Source: an uncultured Granulosicoccaceae bacterium
GTDB lineage: Bacteria > Pseudomonadota > Gammaproteobacteria > Granulosicoccales > Granulosicoccaceae
Length of the DNA: 63,240 nt
Assembly (NCBI GenBank): GCA_938035125.1
Contig: CALHNS010000053.1
Coordinates: 1-63,240 of the forward strand
Direction of reading: 5' to 3'
A model generated the notes under the pieces. The model had not been told where the DNA came from. It did no database searches and was given only the letters and a program-made list of their open reading frames with translations. Numbering within the stretch: the stretch's first letter is position 1; every line of letters begins with the position of its first letter. This document shows positions 17,912-27,564 of this stretch, piece after piece. The position numbers and the translations under genes were made by a program.

Positions 17912-19117
17912 ATGAGTACAGTGGTCGTTATCGGTGCCGGGCATGCGGGCAGTCAATTTGCAGTAAGCCTTCGAAGTGAAGGTTTTGACGGTGACATCAT
18001 TATCATTAACGACGATATCGATGTTCCATACCATAAACCCCCGTTATCAAAAAAATACCTTGCAGCCGAACAACCTGATATTACTCCACTGCGCGCCGCA
18101 TCGGCCTACATTAAGGCCAATGTGAAATGGTTGCATCAAGCGGTAACACAGATAGATACCGTCAAAAGAGTCGTTACACTTGCCGATAACAGTGCCCAAT
18201 CTTATGATTATTTAGTGCTCGCTACCGGTGCTCGCAATCGAACCATGCCAAATATTAGTTCGTGCCGTAACGTTTTTTCTTTGCGAACAGCCAACGATGC
18301 GCAGCTGATGCATCAACAACTTAGTGGCATCAACACCATGGCGGTTTTAGGCGGTGGTTTCATCGGATTAGAAGTGGCGGCATGCTTGGCGGCCATGAAT
18401 AAAACCATAACCGTTATTGAAGCAGCCGATCGATTACTTGCCCGAGTGGTTGCACCAGAAATATCAAAACGAGTTCAGCAAGGCTTATTGAATTTAAACG
18501 TAACGGTAAAAACAAATTGCAGCCAAAGTGAATTCAATATCGAACAGCAACGCATCAATTCTATTGTTTTCCCAGAAAGCCCAGAATTAAAAACCGATGC
18601 CATGTTAGTTGGCATCGGTGCGATACCCAACGATTCGTTAGCTAATAATTCTGGCATTGATTGCGACAACGGAATTGTCGTCAACGACATGCTTGAAACA
18701 TCAGTCTCGAATGTGTACGCCATTGGGGATTGTGCTCAGTACCCGCATTGGCAAACACAAACTCATCAAAGGTTAGAGTCTGTGCAAAACGCTGTTGATC
18801 AAGCCAAGTGGTTAGCAAAGTCCATAACGCAGAAAACCTCGGATGCGTTTAGAGTCGTGCCTTGGTTCTGGTCGGATATCGGCCCCATGAAATTACAAAT
18901 TGCGGGCATTCATGCAGGTGACACGCACACGGTTGAGCGCAAAGAGGATAACGCCTACGCTTTGTATCATCTAGTAAATGAGCAAGTGGTCTGCGTTGAA
19001 TCGCTTAACAGTGCAAAAGATCATATGGTGGCTCGTAAGCTCATTGATTCAGGCGTAACGGTTACCGAGGAGGATATACATCGTGGGCCTGAAGCACTGA
19101 AGTTATTGATGACGTAA
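17912..19117 (+). CDS. FAD-dependent ferredoxin/rubredoxin reductase-like oxidoreductase
   Basis: This 401-residue flavoprotein fits the putidaredoxin/rubredoxin reductase family that feeds electrons from NAD(P)H to an iron-sulfur carrier. It has the FAD-binding GAGHAGS near the start, the conserved PYHKPPLSK segment, the NAD-binding GGGFIGLEVAA (about 146-156) and the AIGDCA motif (about 270). A C-terminal reductase-type domain follows. It could serve the Rieske oxygenases at 10-12.5 kb, but no ferredoxin gene is visible between them. It stands alone between oppositely oriented genes. Confidence 0.85.
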   Translation: MSTVVVIGAGHAGSQFAVSLRSEGFDGDIIIINDDIDVPYHKPPLSKKYLAAEQPDITPLRAASAYIKANVKWLHQAVTQIDTVKRVVTLADNSAQSYDYLVLATGARNRTMPNISSCRNVFSLRTANDAQLMHQQLSGINTMAVLGGGFIGLEVAACLAAMNKTITVIEAADRLLARVVAPEISKRVQQGLLNLNVTVKTNCSQSEFNIEQQRINSIVFPESPELKTDAMLVGIGAIPNDSLANNSGIDCDNGIVVNDMLETSVSNVYAIGDCAQYPHWQTQTHQRLESVQNAVDQAKWLAKSITQKTSDAFRVVPWFWSDIGPMKLQIAGIHAGDTHTVERKEDNAYALYHLVNEQVVCVESLNSAKDHMVARKLIDSGVTVTEEDIHRGPEALKLLMT

Positions 19118-19127
19118 TCAGCTAATA

Positions 19128-19865
19128 CTAAACATCACCATCGTCCACCACCACTCGAAGATATTCCCAGGCAGAATTTAGGTGCGTGCTTAACGCCGTT
19201 TCGGCAGCGTCTGGATCACGATCAACAATGGCTACCACGATGGATTCGTGGCTTCGGTAATTCACGTAGTTTCTATCGGGGGAACGATTCATTTTGTCCC
19301 AATGTGGGGATAGCCAGCTTTGATAGGCGACGTATAACGCAGGATAAACTGGGTTTCTGGGAATTTCATACAAGACCCCATGAAAGCGCATGTCGGTTGC
19401 GTAAAAACTTTGCGCATCATTGATGCACGCTTTGTTTTCTTTCAACGCTTTTGACAAGGCATTGATGTCATCTTTTCTGGCATGAGTGGCAGCGTCACGA
19501 ACTAACATGCGCTCTACAAAGATACGAGTTTCGTACATTGATTTAACGCCGCTGGGCTGCTGCAGGAAATGATCAGCGATACCCTGCGTGGCATCGATGA
19601 ATGACGCCACACCAGGCGTTTTCGCGGTTGGGCGAAATCGCGGTCGATTTTCAATTAAGCCCCGACTGGTCAGATTAGTAATCGCCTCACGAACCACTGT
19701 CCGGCTTGCACTGAATTGACTCATCAATTCGCGCTCTGCCGGTAATGGTTTGCCGTGTTCAAGTTCACCAGTACGAATCTTTCGCTCTAGATATTGCACA
19801 ATGGCGTCTGCTGCGCGAACACTTCCGTCTATTGATAAGCTCATAGTGTTCGTTTGGTCATCCAT
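19128..19865 (-). CDS. GntR family regulator, FadR (FCD) subfamily
   Basis: The 245-residue regulator has an N-terminal winged helix ([29 protein letters not shown]) and an all-helical C-terminal FCD effector domain carrying spaced Asp/His residues that usually bind a metal with the ligand. It is divergent from the enolase-superfamily gene with only 53 bp between the two starts. FCD regulators commonly repress divergent sugar-acid or organic-acid genes, so the neighbour is the probable target. A second in-frame ATG at 19844 is an alternative start. Confidence 0.87.
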   Translation of the reverse strand: MDDQTNTMSLSIDGSVRAADAIVQYLERKIRTGELEHGKPLPAERELMSQFSASRTVVREAITNLTSRGLIENRPRFRPTAKTPGVASFIDATQGIADHFLQQPSGVKSMYETRIFVERMLVRDAATHARKDDINALSKALKENKACINDAQSFYATDMRFHGVLYEIPRNPVYPALYVAYQSWLSPHWDKMNRSPDRNYVNYRSHESIVVAIVDRDPDAAETALSTHLNSAWEYLRVVVDDGDV

Positions 19866-19883
19866 TTAGTACGACAATCAACT

Positions 19884-19899
19884 TTGTATACTTAGACAA
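19884..19899. promoter_or_regulatory. Candidate operator between divergent genes
   Basis: The 16-bp imperfect palindrome TTGTATACTTAGACAA matches its reverse complement at 12 of 16 positions and sits in the 53-bp gap between the GntR gene and the enolase-superfamily gene. It resembles FCD-type GntR operators in having TTGT and ACAA arms, but binding is inferred. Confidence 0.5.
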
Positions 19900-19918
19900 T
19901 ACACACGGCCGACTCTCC

Positions 19919-21067
19919 ATGTCAATAGTAGAAAATGTTCAAATTCGGCGTTTCGCGTTACCTTTAGAAGAGGTTTTGACCGATGCCAAACACGGGGATC
20001 ACACCCATTTCGAGTTAATTACCGCCACGATTACTACAAATGATGGCTATACCGGTACCGGCTACACCTACACCGGAGGCAAAGGAGGGCGCGCGATACA
20101 AGCCCTGCTTGAACACGATTTAGCACCTAGTATTGTCGGACAAAATGCAAAGCATGTTGAAGAACTGTACGACGGTATGCAATGGCATGTGCACTATGTA
20201 GCCCGAGGAGGTATCGCCTCGTTCGCTATCTCAGCGATTGATATCGCTCTTTGGGATATTCGAGGCCAAAGAACAGAACAACCGTTGTGGCAAATGGCAG
20301 GCGGTGCGAGCGATCGATGCAAAGCCTACTGCGGTGGTATCGATTTGAATTTTCCTTTACCGAAGTTGCTTGATTCAGTGCAAGGGTATTTGGATAGAGG
20401 ATTTAATGGTGTAAAAATCAAAGTGGGGCAACCCGACTTAGCCGATGATGTAGAAAGGGTTGCAGCGGTGCGTAAGCTTATAGGGCCCGATGTTGCTTTC
20501 ATGGTGGATGCAAACTACTCCATGAGTGAAGCGCAAGCCATAACGGCTGCCAAGGCGTTTGAGCCGTTTGATTTGTTGTGGTTTGAAGAACCTATTATTC
20601 CTGACAATTACTCAGGTTATAAACGAATCGCTGATGCAACCGGTATGAGGCTTGCCATGGGCGAAAATTTGCACACAGAATATGAATTCGGATACGCGTT
20701 TGCTCAATCTGGTTTAAGTTTCATACAGCCTGATGCATCTAATTGCGGCGGTATAACCGGCTGGCTACGTGTGGCTGAGATGGCAAAACAACACAACATC
20801 CCCGTTTGTAGCCACGGCATGCAAGAACTGCATGTTAGCTTGGTAGCCGCTCAATCCTTTGATCCATCGCCGAGTCAATCATTGAAATCATTATCTGCCG
20901 GTAAGCCGGGAGGCGGATGGATAGAAGTGCACTCGTTTCCGATCGACCAATACACCACACGGCCATTAAAGGTTGAGAATCACCTCGCTTTAGCCTCACA
21001 TGAACCTGGTACAGGCGTGATCTTCGATTGGGCGAAGCTTGAGGCAGAGCACGACAAACACCAGTAG
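19919..21067 (+). CDS. Mandelate racemase/muconate lactonizing enzyme family protein
   Basis: An enolase-superfamily enzyme of 382 residues that abstracts the alpha-proton of a carboxylate. The catalytic set of the mandelate racemase subgroup is complete: KxK (K166, K168 in KIKVG), metal ligands D197, E223 and E249, and the His-Asp dyad (D272, H299 in CSHGMQELH). Members dehydrate sugar acids or racemise hydroxy acids; the substrate is not readable. The adjacent divergent FCD-type GntR regulator supports an inducible acid-sugar role. The chosen ATG has no obvious Shine-Dalgarno. Confidence 0.87.
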   Translation: MSIVENVQIRRFALPLEEVLTDAKHGDHTHFELITATITTNDGYTGTGYTYTGGKGGRAIQALLEHDLAPSIVGQNAKHVEELYDGMQWHVHYVARGGIASFAISAIDIALWDIRGQRTEQPLWQMAGGASDRCKAYCGGIDLNFPLPKLLDSVQGYLDRGFNGVKIKVGQPDLADDVERVAAVRKLIGPDVAFMVDANYSMSEAQAITAAKAFEPFDLLWFEEPIIPDNYSGYKRIADATGMRLAMGENLHTEYEFGYAFAQSGLSFIQPDASNCGGITGWLRVAEMAKQHNIPVCSHGMQELHVSLVAAQSFDPSPSQSLKSLSAGKPGGGWIEVHSFPIDQYTTRPLKVENHLALASHEPGTGVIFDWAKLEAEHDKHQ

Positions 21068-21103
21068 GATTAAAAGAATGGGCCTAGATACGCTTAGGTT
21101 AGC

Positions 21104-21550
21104 TTAGCTAGGCATAGGGTGAGGCTGGGCGATTGAAAAAGCATATTCGCTTGGCCCATTTTCTCTTAAATAGTTTAAGCGTTCTATGCCGTCTTGTTCT
21201 GTTGGCTGTGTGCCTGCTGGCACCCACCAAAGCGCCAAATGGGCCATGTTCATAGCATCAAACCAATCCGATTTTTGTTGAATGAGTTCAAGGTGGGTGG
21301 ATTGGTAAACAAACGCTTTTAAAGATTCAATCGATTCCCAAACGCTTAAATTTACAATCATTCTGGGATCGGTATATCCTGGCTTGTAACCAGGATCTTC
21401 TCCAGGAACAACACGCCACACATAACCAGGGGAGGATTCTGCAAGAAGGTTGATTTCATCTAAACGACTAACAAAACCTGCCAGCGTGTTTGAATCCAAA
21501 TTATCAATGGCGTGCGCGATATTTATTTGTGCAAGTTGGTAGTTGGACAC
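21104..21550 (-). CDS. DUF3291 domain-containing protein
   Basis: This 148-residue protein starts at a GTG and opens with YQLAQINIAHA, the typical DUF3291 beginning, followed by ESSPGYVWRV and the LSVWESIESLKAFVY segment. The family is a dimeric alpha/beta-barrel fold resembling antibiotic-biosynthesis monooxygenases. No biochemical role is established. It converges with the enolase-superfamily gene and lies 39 bp from the next gene on its own strand. Confidence 0.8.
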   Translation of the reverse strand: MSNYQLAQINIAHAIDNLDSNTLAGFVSRLDEINLLAESSPGYVWRVVPGEDPGYKPGYTDPRMIVNLSVWESIESLKAFVYQSTHLELIQQKSDWFDAMNMAHLALWWVPAGTQPTEQDGIERLNYLRENGPSEYAFSIAQPHPMPS

Positions 21551-21589
21551 AGTAACTCATCCATGGCAATGGGGATGAGCAAGACGTTA

Positions 21590-22972
21590 TCACAATTGGT
21601 TTCGTAACCACTGAGTAGATTTTCTTAAAAAATCATCGTAACCTTTTACCATCTGGCGGTATAACTCGCGAACGCCAGAATCGTCCAATGTGCTGCGAAT
21701 GGCATGAATTTCCTCGATGCTCGATTCTTCAAGTTGCCAAGCAAGTTCATGCAATGCGTTTCGACGTATGTCGCTGCGGGCATAAACTAACGCATCGCGC
21801 ATGTCTCGAAGTTCAGTTCGAACCCTTTCTTTGGCAACAGGCTCGTCTCTGTTAATGGATATATTACCGGTTGTGGATATCACAGCCCGCAACACATCGC
21901 CCTCTAACTCATATTCTACTTTATCAAGGATTAATGCATCTAATAAGCGATAAAGCGCTCGCTGTCGAGGGCCATCTAATGGATTGTCCTCCAGTGTTTC
22001 TTGGAAGGCTAAGAATCCTTCACTGTCAAGATGGCGATTTCGAGCTTGTTTTGCATCGATTAGACTTTGCACCGCTGGTTGTTTAAAAAGCTCGATGAAC
22101 ATCGGAACATCTTCTTCAAAGGTCGTTTGATTTAACTGATTAGCCACGGTGTTTCTCAAGGCCGTGTCATTGTAGGCTTTGGGAACTACCACCATCAATT
22201 CACCTTTAGTTACCCTTGAATTGGCATTAACAATCTTAGAAAATTCGTTTTGAAAGCGTTGAATCAAGATTTCATTGAAGCTTGTCATCCACACATCCAT
22301 ACCCGATATTTCAACCAGTTCGTTTATCGCACGTGATGCATTGTTCGTGATGGAATATTGCTGCGCGTTGGTCGTGGCCGTTGTGCCACTCTGATGTGTG
22401 TTCCAAAAATAAACAGAAGCCACTGCTAACGCTGAAACCAGCGCTAAGAGTAGTAGCGGTAAAGTCAATTTACGATTGGAGGAAGATGACTTTGCAACCT
22501 GAATATCTTCTTTGGTTTTGCCTTGTTCTCTGATATTGGCTAGGATTTTATCTTCAGATAACTTCTCTGAATGGGTGCCGATTTGAGATTCTAGGTTTAC
22601 CTGATCACTGACTCGATCACTGACTCGATCACTGATTTGATCGCTGACCTGATCACTGACCTGACCACTGGCTTGATCACTTACCTCAATTACTGCCGGA
22701 ATGACGCTATTAATCTCATCATTTGCACCTGCCAATTCATCACTGCCGATGATCTTGACTCGCATGCCAATGCTGTTGAGCTTTTGCTGATAGGCCAGAG
22801 CGCGTTCTTCATCAACATCCGCAACCAAACTTTGCTCAGTATGCACAAAAGTGATAGCTCGTTCAGGCGTTGTATTTAATAGGTCCACAACATCAAGAGC
22901 GACTTGATCCTCATCGAACCCTGGTTCAATTTCACCGGTTGTTAGGACGGTAAACCGTCTGGCCACACTCAT
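21590..22972 (-). CDS. Single-pass membrane protein with a four-residue repeat linker
   Basis: I do not recognise this 460-residue protein. The N-terminal 80 residues look like a small globular cytoplasmic domain. Next comes a linker of seven four-residue units of the SDQV type (about 97-124), then an acidic stretch, a transmembrane helix at about 170-190 (LPLLLLALVSALAVASVYF), and a mainly helical C-terminal domain of about 270 residues likely in the periplasm. No catalytic motif is evident. A membrane-anchored sensor or scaffold is possible but unsupported. Confidence 0.7.
   Translation of the reverse strand: MSVARRFTVLTTGEIEPGFDEDQVALDVVDLLNTTPERAITFVHTEQSLVADVDEERALAYQQKLNSIGMRVKIIGSDELAGANDEINSVIPAVIEVSDQASGQVSDQVSDQISDRVSDRVSDQVNLESQIGTHSEKLSEDKILANIREQGKTKEDIQVAKSSSSNRKLTLPLLLLALVSALAVASVYFWNTHQSGTTATTNAQQYSITNNASRAINELVEISGMDVWMTSFNEILIQRFQNEFSKIVNANSRVTKGELMVVVPKAYNDTALRNTVANQLNQTTFEEDVPMFIELFKQPAVQSLIDAKQARNRHLDSEGFLAFQETLEDNPLDGPRQRALYRLLDALILDKVEYELEGDVLRAVISTTGNISINRDEPVAKERVRTELRDMRDALVYARSDIRRNALHELAWQLEESSIEEIHAIRSTLDDSGVRELYRQMVKGYDDFLRKSTQWLRNQL
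22601..22686 (-). repeat. In-frame 12-bp tandem repeats
   Basis: About seven copies of a 12-bp unit (GATCACTGACTC and variants, as read on the plus strand) encode the SDQV-type linker of the surrounding gene. Because the unit is a multiple of three, copy-number change would alter linker length without breaking the frame. Confidence 0.85.
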
Positions 22973-23279
22973 TTAGCCTTTGCCTGATAATTTTATTAAC
23001 AACTATCTGAGCGGCCGCGAGCCGGTTTTCTGCTGGATTTTGCGTGTTTTCTGAGAAAGACTGCCGACTGTCACCGGTTTTTTCGACTTTTCTATGAAAC
23101 AAAAGGTGAAAAAGCCAAATTTTTAACGTCGGGATCGGCTATTTTTTTGTGAAAGATTCGACTTTATTTAGAATTTGAGATTTCAAGGCTCATGCAATTT
23201 AAAGTAACGTCTCTTCCTACAATTACAAAAGCCAAGCCCTTAACGTTCGGATACCTTGGGCGTTGTTCGAATGATCGAA
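22973..23279. other. Intergenic region, nothing recognised
   Basis: These 307 bp lie upstream of the repeat-linker gene and downstream of the small secreted protein, both on the minus strand. Several A/T runs are present, but I see no convincing hairpin terminator, promoter pair or RNA gene. Confidence 0.4.
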
Positions 23280-23642
23280 CTACTGATAATAGCCTTCGTA
23301 AATTTTTCCACTTTCACCAATGAATCGCACTGCAGACTTATCATCGTTGATGGTTACGTCGTAACAAACCCACGCAGCCGATGGTGGCCAAACTGAACAA
23401 TATTGAGTATCAGACACTTTCCATTCACCTGATGAAGGGAAACCGTGCACCCACGTTGTGGCGCCATTTTCACTAAAATCTTGCATAGCACCGTCTTCAT
23501 TGGGGTAAATCAATGAACTGCCTGCAAGTGCTTTTTCTATTTCAGGGCCGTTCAGTTTGGTCCAGCCAGATGAGTCGTCAGCATTGGCAACCCCTAGGGT
23601 AAGAAGAAGGGTGGTTACGGTGGCAAAAAGTAATTTCAACAT
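23280..23642 (-). CDS. Small secreted protein, unknown function
   Basis: With the start at the ATG complementing 23640-23642, the protein has 120 residues and a clear Sec signal peptide (LKLLFATVTTLLLTLGVANA). The mature part has a lipocalin-like beta-rich pattern: LNGPEIEKALAGSS, a Trp-rich turn, two cysteines around WPPSAAWVCYD, and an ending with KIYEGYY. It resembles DUF995-type periplasmic proteins, but the match is loose. An upstream in-frame ATG at 23660 would only add six residues before the signal. Confidence 0.65.
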   Translation of the reverse strand: MLKLLFATVTTLLLTLGVANADDSSGWTKLNGPEIEKALAGSSLIYPNEDGAMQDFSENGATTWVHGFPSSGEWKVSDTQYCSVWPPSAAWVCYDVTINDDKSAVRFIGESGKIYEGYYQ

Positions 23643-23722
23643 GGTTTGGATATGCTCCAAAAAAAATGGTATTGGCCTAGGCGAACTAAATCGTTAAACA
23701 GCGATAGTTTGATAGCGTAGCA

Positions 23723-24958
23723 TCAAGCGGCGCGCTTGGCGATTGTTCCTAATACGTCCATGAGCTGCTGCACTTCATCTTCGGTAGTGTAGTGCACAAA
23801 TGAGAACCTCAGCACACCCGATTCTGCCGACAACCCCAACGACTCTATTAAACGTTTGGAATAAAAGTGACCAGAAGAACACATCACTTTTCCATTAGCC
23901 ATTTCACGTGCCCACGCCTGTGAATCTGGTCCAACATCTAGCGCAACAGTTGGTGCCCGAACGGTTGCATCGGTAGGGCCAATCACACGAACATTGTTCA
24001 AGTTTTGAAGAAAGTCGAGAAGCGGTTGCAGTAATTCAATTTCATGTTGGCGCATAAGTTGGTGAATGTTTTCACGCCGAGCAACTGATGTTGCTTCCAC
24101 TTTAGGAAAATGATGCTGATGCACCGTATCGAAATAATCAGCAATGCCAGCAGCTGCGGCAACTTGCGCATGATCAGGACCTGCAGGTACTAAACGTTTT
24201 CTAGGCTCGTCATTGTTAAAATAATGCGATTGATTCGGTAATTGTTCCCTTACTGAATCGCGCACCACCATCAAACCTTGGTGCGGGCCAAATGTTTTGT
24301 ACAAAGAAAATAAATACACATCGCAGCCCAGCGCTTGCACATCACTAAAGCCATGACCTGCGTATGACACACCGTCAACAACCGTTACCACACCCGCATC
24401 GCCTGCTAGCTTGCAAATGTCAGCCACAGGGTTAATGTGAGCAACAATATTAGAACAATGAGGAAACGATAAAAGTCGGGTTCGATCGGTGAATAAGGCT
24501 GTTAAGTCGTCTGGATTTAATTCCCCTGTTATGGGATTGACTTGCCACTGCTTTACCACAATGCCGGTGTCAGTCAGTTTTCGCCACACGCCGCTGTTCG
24601 CTTCGTGGTCTTGATTCGTAACGATTATTTCATCACCTTCTTGCCACAGCTGCCGAAACGCTTGCGCAAGCACATAAGTGTTTTGAGAAGTCGACGGCCC
24701 TATATGCACCTCTTGCGTTTGTACATTTAAATACTCTGCTAAGCGCACATAGGTTTCATCCATTTGATCGCCTGCGCTTTGTGCAGCAGGATAGGGCGCA
24801 TAGGGCTGAACCTTGGTTTTTAGATAGTATTGAGTAAGCCTGTCGATTACTTGGCTACAGGTGTATGACCCGCCTGCGTTTTCAAAAAATGCCCACCCTT
24901 GTAAAGAGGGATCTGAGAATGCCGGAAACTGGCTTCGAATAAAGTCGGTATCGATCAT
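23723..24958 (-). CDS. Class V aminotransferase / cysteine desulfurase-like PLP enzyme
   Basis: A fold-type I PLP enzyme of 411 residues. The Schiff-base lysine is K221 in [12 protein letters not shown], and [10 protein letters not shown] supplies the cofactor Asp. The C-terminal segment [13 protein letters not shown] takes the place of the loop that carries the catalytic cysteine in true cysteine desulfurases, so desulfurase activity is doubtful. An epimerase, lyase or aminotransferase role is equally likely. The start overlaps the stop of the upstream YaiI-type gene by 4 bp (ATGA), so the two are coupled. Confidence 0.82.
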   Translation of the reverse strand: MIDTDFIRSQFPAFSDPSLQGWAFFENAGGSYTCSQVIDRLTQYYLKTKVQPYAPYPAAQSAGDQMDETYVRLAEYLNVQTQEVHIGPSTSQNTYVLAQAFRQLWQEGDEIIVTNQDHEANSGVWRKLTDTGIVVKQWQVNPITGELNPDDLTALFTDRTRLLSFPHCSNIVAHINPVADICKLAGDAGVVTVVDGVSYAGHGFSDVQALGCDVYLFSLYKTFGPHQGLMVVRDSVREQLPNQSHYFNNDEPRKRLVPAGPDHAQVAAAAGIADYFDTVHQHHFPKVEATSVARRENIHQLMRQHEIELLQPLLDFLQNLNNVRVIGPTDATVRAPTVALDVGPDSQAWAREMANGKVMCSSGHFYSKRLIESLGLSAESGVLRFSFVHYTTEDEVQQLMDVLGTIAKRAA

Positions 24959-25404
24959 TGGGAATACTTTGTTAAATAACGATCTAGGTGATTAGCGAAT
25001 TGCTGGCGATCGCCAGCATTCATGGGCGGAGGGCCACCGGTTTGTATGCCACTGCTGCGCATTGAGTCCATAAAATCTCGCAGATTGAGCTTTTGTCGAA
25101 TGGTATCCGGGTCGTACATCTCACCGCGTGGGTTTAGGGCGTGCGCGCCTTTTTCCATCACCTCTGCAGCCAATGGAATGTCGCCTGTGACCACTAAATC
25201 ATCCTTTTGCGCGCGCTGTACAATTTCATTGTCGGCAACGTCAAAGCCCTGAGGCACTTGAATGGCGGTAATGTTGCTATCACGCGGAGTTTTAATAAAC
25301 TGATTGGCAACCAGAGTCAGCGACACCCCGGTTCGGCGCGCCGCTTTGAACAGAATCTCGCGTATTAAATTTGGACACGCGTCGGCGTCTACCCATATAG
25401 TCAT
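24955..25404 (-). CDS. YaiI/YqxD family protein (DUF188)
   Basis: The 149-residue protein starts with [12 protein letters not shown], the invariant opening of the family. The Asp-rich start and VVTGDIPLA segment suggest a PIN-like nuclease fold, and the C-terminal [14 protein letters not shown] motif is fully conserved. No function is proven for the family. The frame runs 12 codons further upstream, but the chosen ATG is the one conserved in homologues. It is translationally coupled to the class V aminotransferase gene. Confidence 0.88.
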   Translation of the reverse strand: MTIWVDADACPNLIREILFKAARRTGVSLTLVANQFIKTPRDSNITAIQVPQGFDVADNEIVQRAQKDDLVVTGDIPLAAEVMEKGAHALNPRGEMYDPDTIRQKLNLRDFMDSMRSSGIQTGGPPPMNAGDRQQFANHLDRYLTKYSQ

Positions 25405-25478
25405 CGGTATACTGTACGCCAGATGGCTTAAACACGCCAACCTATTACCTTATGCTCAGCGCCCAATAGTTATTGCCC

Positions 25479-25817
25479 ATGAACACCACGATTTATAAAA
25501 TTCTTACCGCCGATCAATGGGCAGAATTGCAAGCCAAAGAATCCACTGATGGCGCACCTATAGATATAGCTGACGGTTATGTACATTTTTCAACAGCCCA
25601 ACAAGTACAAGAAACGGCCGAAAAGTACTTTAGTGAGCAGCATGGGCTCATTCTTGCCGCTTTTCATTCTGACGAATTGGGTGAGAATCTAAAGTGGGAA
25701 CCTTCTCGCGGAGGCGATTTATTTCCCCATCTATACGCACAGCTTGAGATTAATAAAATGATATGGTCTAAACCATTGAATTGGGTCAATGGGAAACACG
25801 TTTTCCCGCCTTTGTAG
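25479..25817 (+). CDS. DUF952 domain-containing protein
   Basis: A 112-residue protein beginning at the ATG of MNTTIYKILTADQW. It has the DUF952 hallmarks: DGYVHFSTAQQVQETAEKYF, LILAAFHSDELGENLKWEPSRGGDLFPHLYA, then a C-terminal PL-W segment. The HFS motif and the later RGG/FPH residues are those conserved in the family, which has an ADP-ribosyltransferase-like fold; no activity is established for this one. Its stop is 11 bp before the next gene's ATG, so it probably opens a four-gene operon with the monooxygenase, RidA and DUF1028 genes. Confidence 0.8.
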   Translation: MNTTIYKILTADQWAELQAKESTDGAPIDIADGYVHFSTAQQVQETAEKYFSEQHGLILAAFHSDELGENLKWEPSRGGDLFPHLYAQLEINKMIWSKPLNWVNGKHVFPPL

Positions 25818-25828
25818 TGGGTAAGGCT

Positions 25829-27097
25829 ATGTTAAAAAAAAGCGTGAATACGGTGGTCGTAGGCGCCGGTCAGGCCGGTATTGCAGTAAGCGAACATTTA
25901 TCGAATCAAGGCACTGATCACTTGGTGTTAGAGCGCAGCCGAATCGCTGAACGGTGGCGCAGTGAGCGCTGGGATTCATTAGTTATGAACGGCCCCGCTT
26001 GGCACGACTGTTTTCCAAGTTTACCGTTTGATTCCGACCCTAATGGTTTTCCGGGTAAAGAAGAGGTGGCCGATTATTTTGTTCGCTACGCTGAACACAT
26101 TAAAGCGCCGATACATACCGGTGTTAATGTTGAGCGAATCATTCGCCCACACGGCCAGCCTTTGTTTGAAGTACACAGCAGCGAAGGAGTTGTACATGCC
26201 AGAAATGTGGTAGCAGCAACAGGTGCTTTTCAAACGCCGGTTATACCGAACGTGTTGCCTCAGATTCCAAACATTACTCAACTTCACTCTAATGGGTACA
26301 TAAATCCAGAACAACTCAATGACGGCGCTGTGCTTGTTATTGGCGCAGGATCATCAGGCTCACAAATAGCGGATGAATTAAATCGGGCGGGGAAAACCGT
26401 ATTTTTATCCATGGGCCCCCACGACCGCCCACCGCGCTCTTACCGCGGGCGTGATTTTGTTTGGTGGCTAGGTGTGTTGGGAAAATGGGATGCCGCCACC
26501 GTAGACCCTGGCACTGAGCACGTTACTATTGCTGTAAGTGGTGCCCGTGGTGGACAAACCGTTGACTTCCGCCGTTTCGCCAATGAAGGCATCACTTTAT
26601 TAGGTATGACGCAATCCTATGCAGATCACACCCTAACATTCGCCGATGATCTACTGACTAACATCGCAAACGGCGACAGCAATTACCTTTCTGTGTTAGA
26701 TGAAGCCGATGATTACATCGCTCGCCATGGCTTGGATTTACCCGAAGAACCTGAAGCCAGAGCCCTTCAAAGCGATGCAAACTGTTTGTTACACCCGATA
26801 CGATCTTTGAATTTGGAAGATGCAAATATAACGAACATTATCTGGGCAACCGGTTATAAAAGTGATTACCGCTGGCTGGAGCTGGATGCTTTTGATGATC
26901 GCGGCATACCCGTTCATCAGCGTGGTGTTACCGCTGAACCGGGTTTCTATTTTGTTGGCCTACCTTGGCAATCGCGCCGTGGCTCATCTTTTATATGGGG
27001 AGTTTGGCACGATGCTAAATACATAGCCGACCAAATCGGCATTCAGCATCACTACTTGGATTATCACCAAAGCATGAGTTCACACTCCGACTCATAA
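25829..27097 (+). CDS. Flavin-containing monooxygenase-like NAD(P)/FAD oxidoreductase
   Basis: A 422-residue single-component flavoprotein monooxygenase. It shows an FAD-binding GAGQAGI near the start, an NADPH-binding VIGAGSSGSQIADEL in the middle and the IWATGYKSDYRWLE motif, which is the late FMO/Baeyer-Villiger-type FAD contact. The ATG at 25829 has an AAGG ribosome site; the longer frame from 25781 would begin with TTG and overlap the DUF952 gene. It probably oxygenates a nitrogen or carbon centre of a small organic molecule. The tight linkage to RidA and DUF1028 suggests nitrogenous substrate catabolism. Confidence 0.85.
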   Translation: MLKKSVNTVVVGAGQAGIAVSEHLSNQGTDHLVLERSRIAERWRSERWDSLVMNGPAWHDCFPSLPFDSDPNGFPGKEEVADYFVRYAEHIKAPIHTGVNVERIIRPHGQPLFEVHSSEGVVHARNVVAATGAFQTPVIPNVLPQIPNITQLHSNGYINPEQLNDGAVLVIGAGSSGSQIADELNRAGKTVFLSMGPHDRPPRSYRGRDFVWWLGVLGKWDAATVDPGTEHVTIAVSGARGGQTVDFRRFANEGITLLGMTQSYADHTLTFADDLLTNIANGDSNYLSVLDEADDYIARHGLDLPEEPEARALQSDANCLLHPIRSLNLEDANITNIIWATGYKSDYRWLELDAFDDRGIPVHQRGVTAEPGFYFVGLPWQSRRGSSFIWGVWHDAKYIADQIGIQHHYLDYHQSMSSHSDS

Positions 27098-27123
27098 ACA
27101 CCTTAAACCATTGGAGGTAAATC

Positions 27124-27540
27124 ATGGCACATACACGAATACGAAAATTTAATACCAAAGAGACTTACCCAGAACAAAATTTGGATAACGATCTATGTCA
27201 AGCGGTGGTTACACAAGGTGGTAAAACGGTTTGGTTACGTGGCCAATGCCCACAAAATTTAGACGATGCAAAAAACTTAGACAGCCATGACCCGGTTGCG
27301 CAAACCCATAAGGTGATGCAAAACATAAAACAATTAATTGAAGAAGCTGGCGGCAATATGAATCACTTGGTGAAAGTGGTTGTGTACATCACCGATGTAA
27401 GGCATCGTGAAGCGGTTTATCGCACTATGGGTGAATATTTACAAGGGGTGTATCCGGTGTCCACAGGGTTAGTAGTGCAAGCGTTAGCGCGCCCAGAGTG
27501 GTTAGTGGAAATTGATGGTACCGCGGTTATTCCCGATTAA
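27124..27540 (+). CDS. RidA family protein
   Basis: A 138-residue YjgF/YER057c/UK114 protein. Family features include the WLRGQCPQNLDD segment, the NHLVKVVVYITDVRHREAVY stretch and the terminal VEIDGTAVI, in which the glutamate is conserved. RidA proteins hydrolyse reactive enamine/imine intermediates; others act as dedicated hydrolases in heterocycle catabolism. A perfect GGAGG ribosome site precedes the ATG. It lies 26 bp after the monooxygenase and 24 bp before the DUF1028 gene. The usual active-site arginine is not obvious at its normal place, so a specialised subgroup is likely. Confidence 0.88.
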   Translation: MAHTRIRKFNTKETYPEQNLDNDLCQAVVTQGGKTVWLRGQCPQNLDDAKNLDSHDPVAQTHKVMQNIKQLIEEAGGNMNHLVKVVVYITDVRHREAVYRTMGEYLQGVYPVSTGLVVQALARPEWLVEIDGTAVIPD

Positions 27541-27564
27541 ACGTTAACTAAAGGCCAGAAATTT

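Noticed and set aside
23723..24958. Cysteine desulfurase for iron-sulfur cluster assembly
   Set aside because: The mobile loop with the catalytic cysteine is not recognisable, and no isc or suf genes are nearby.
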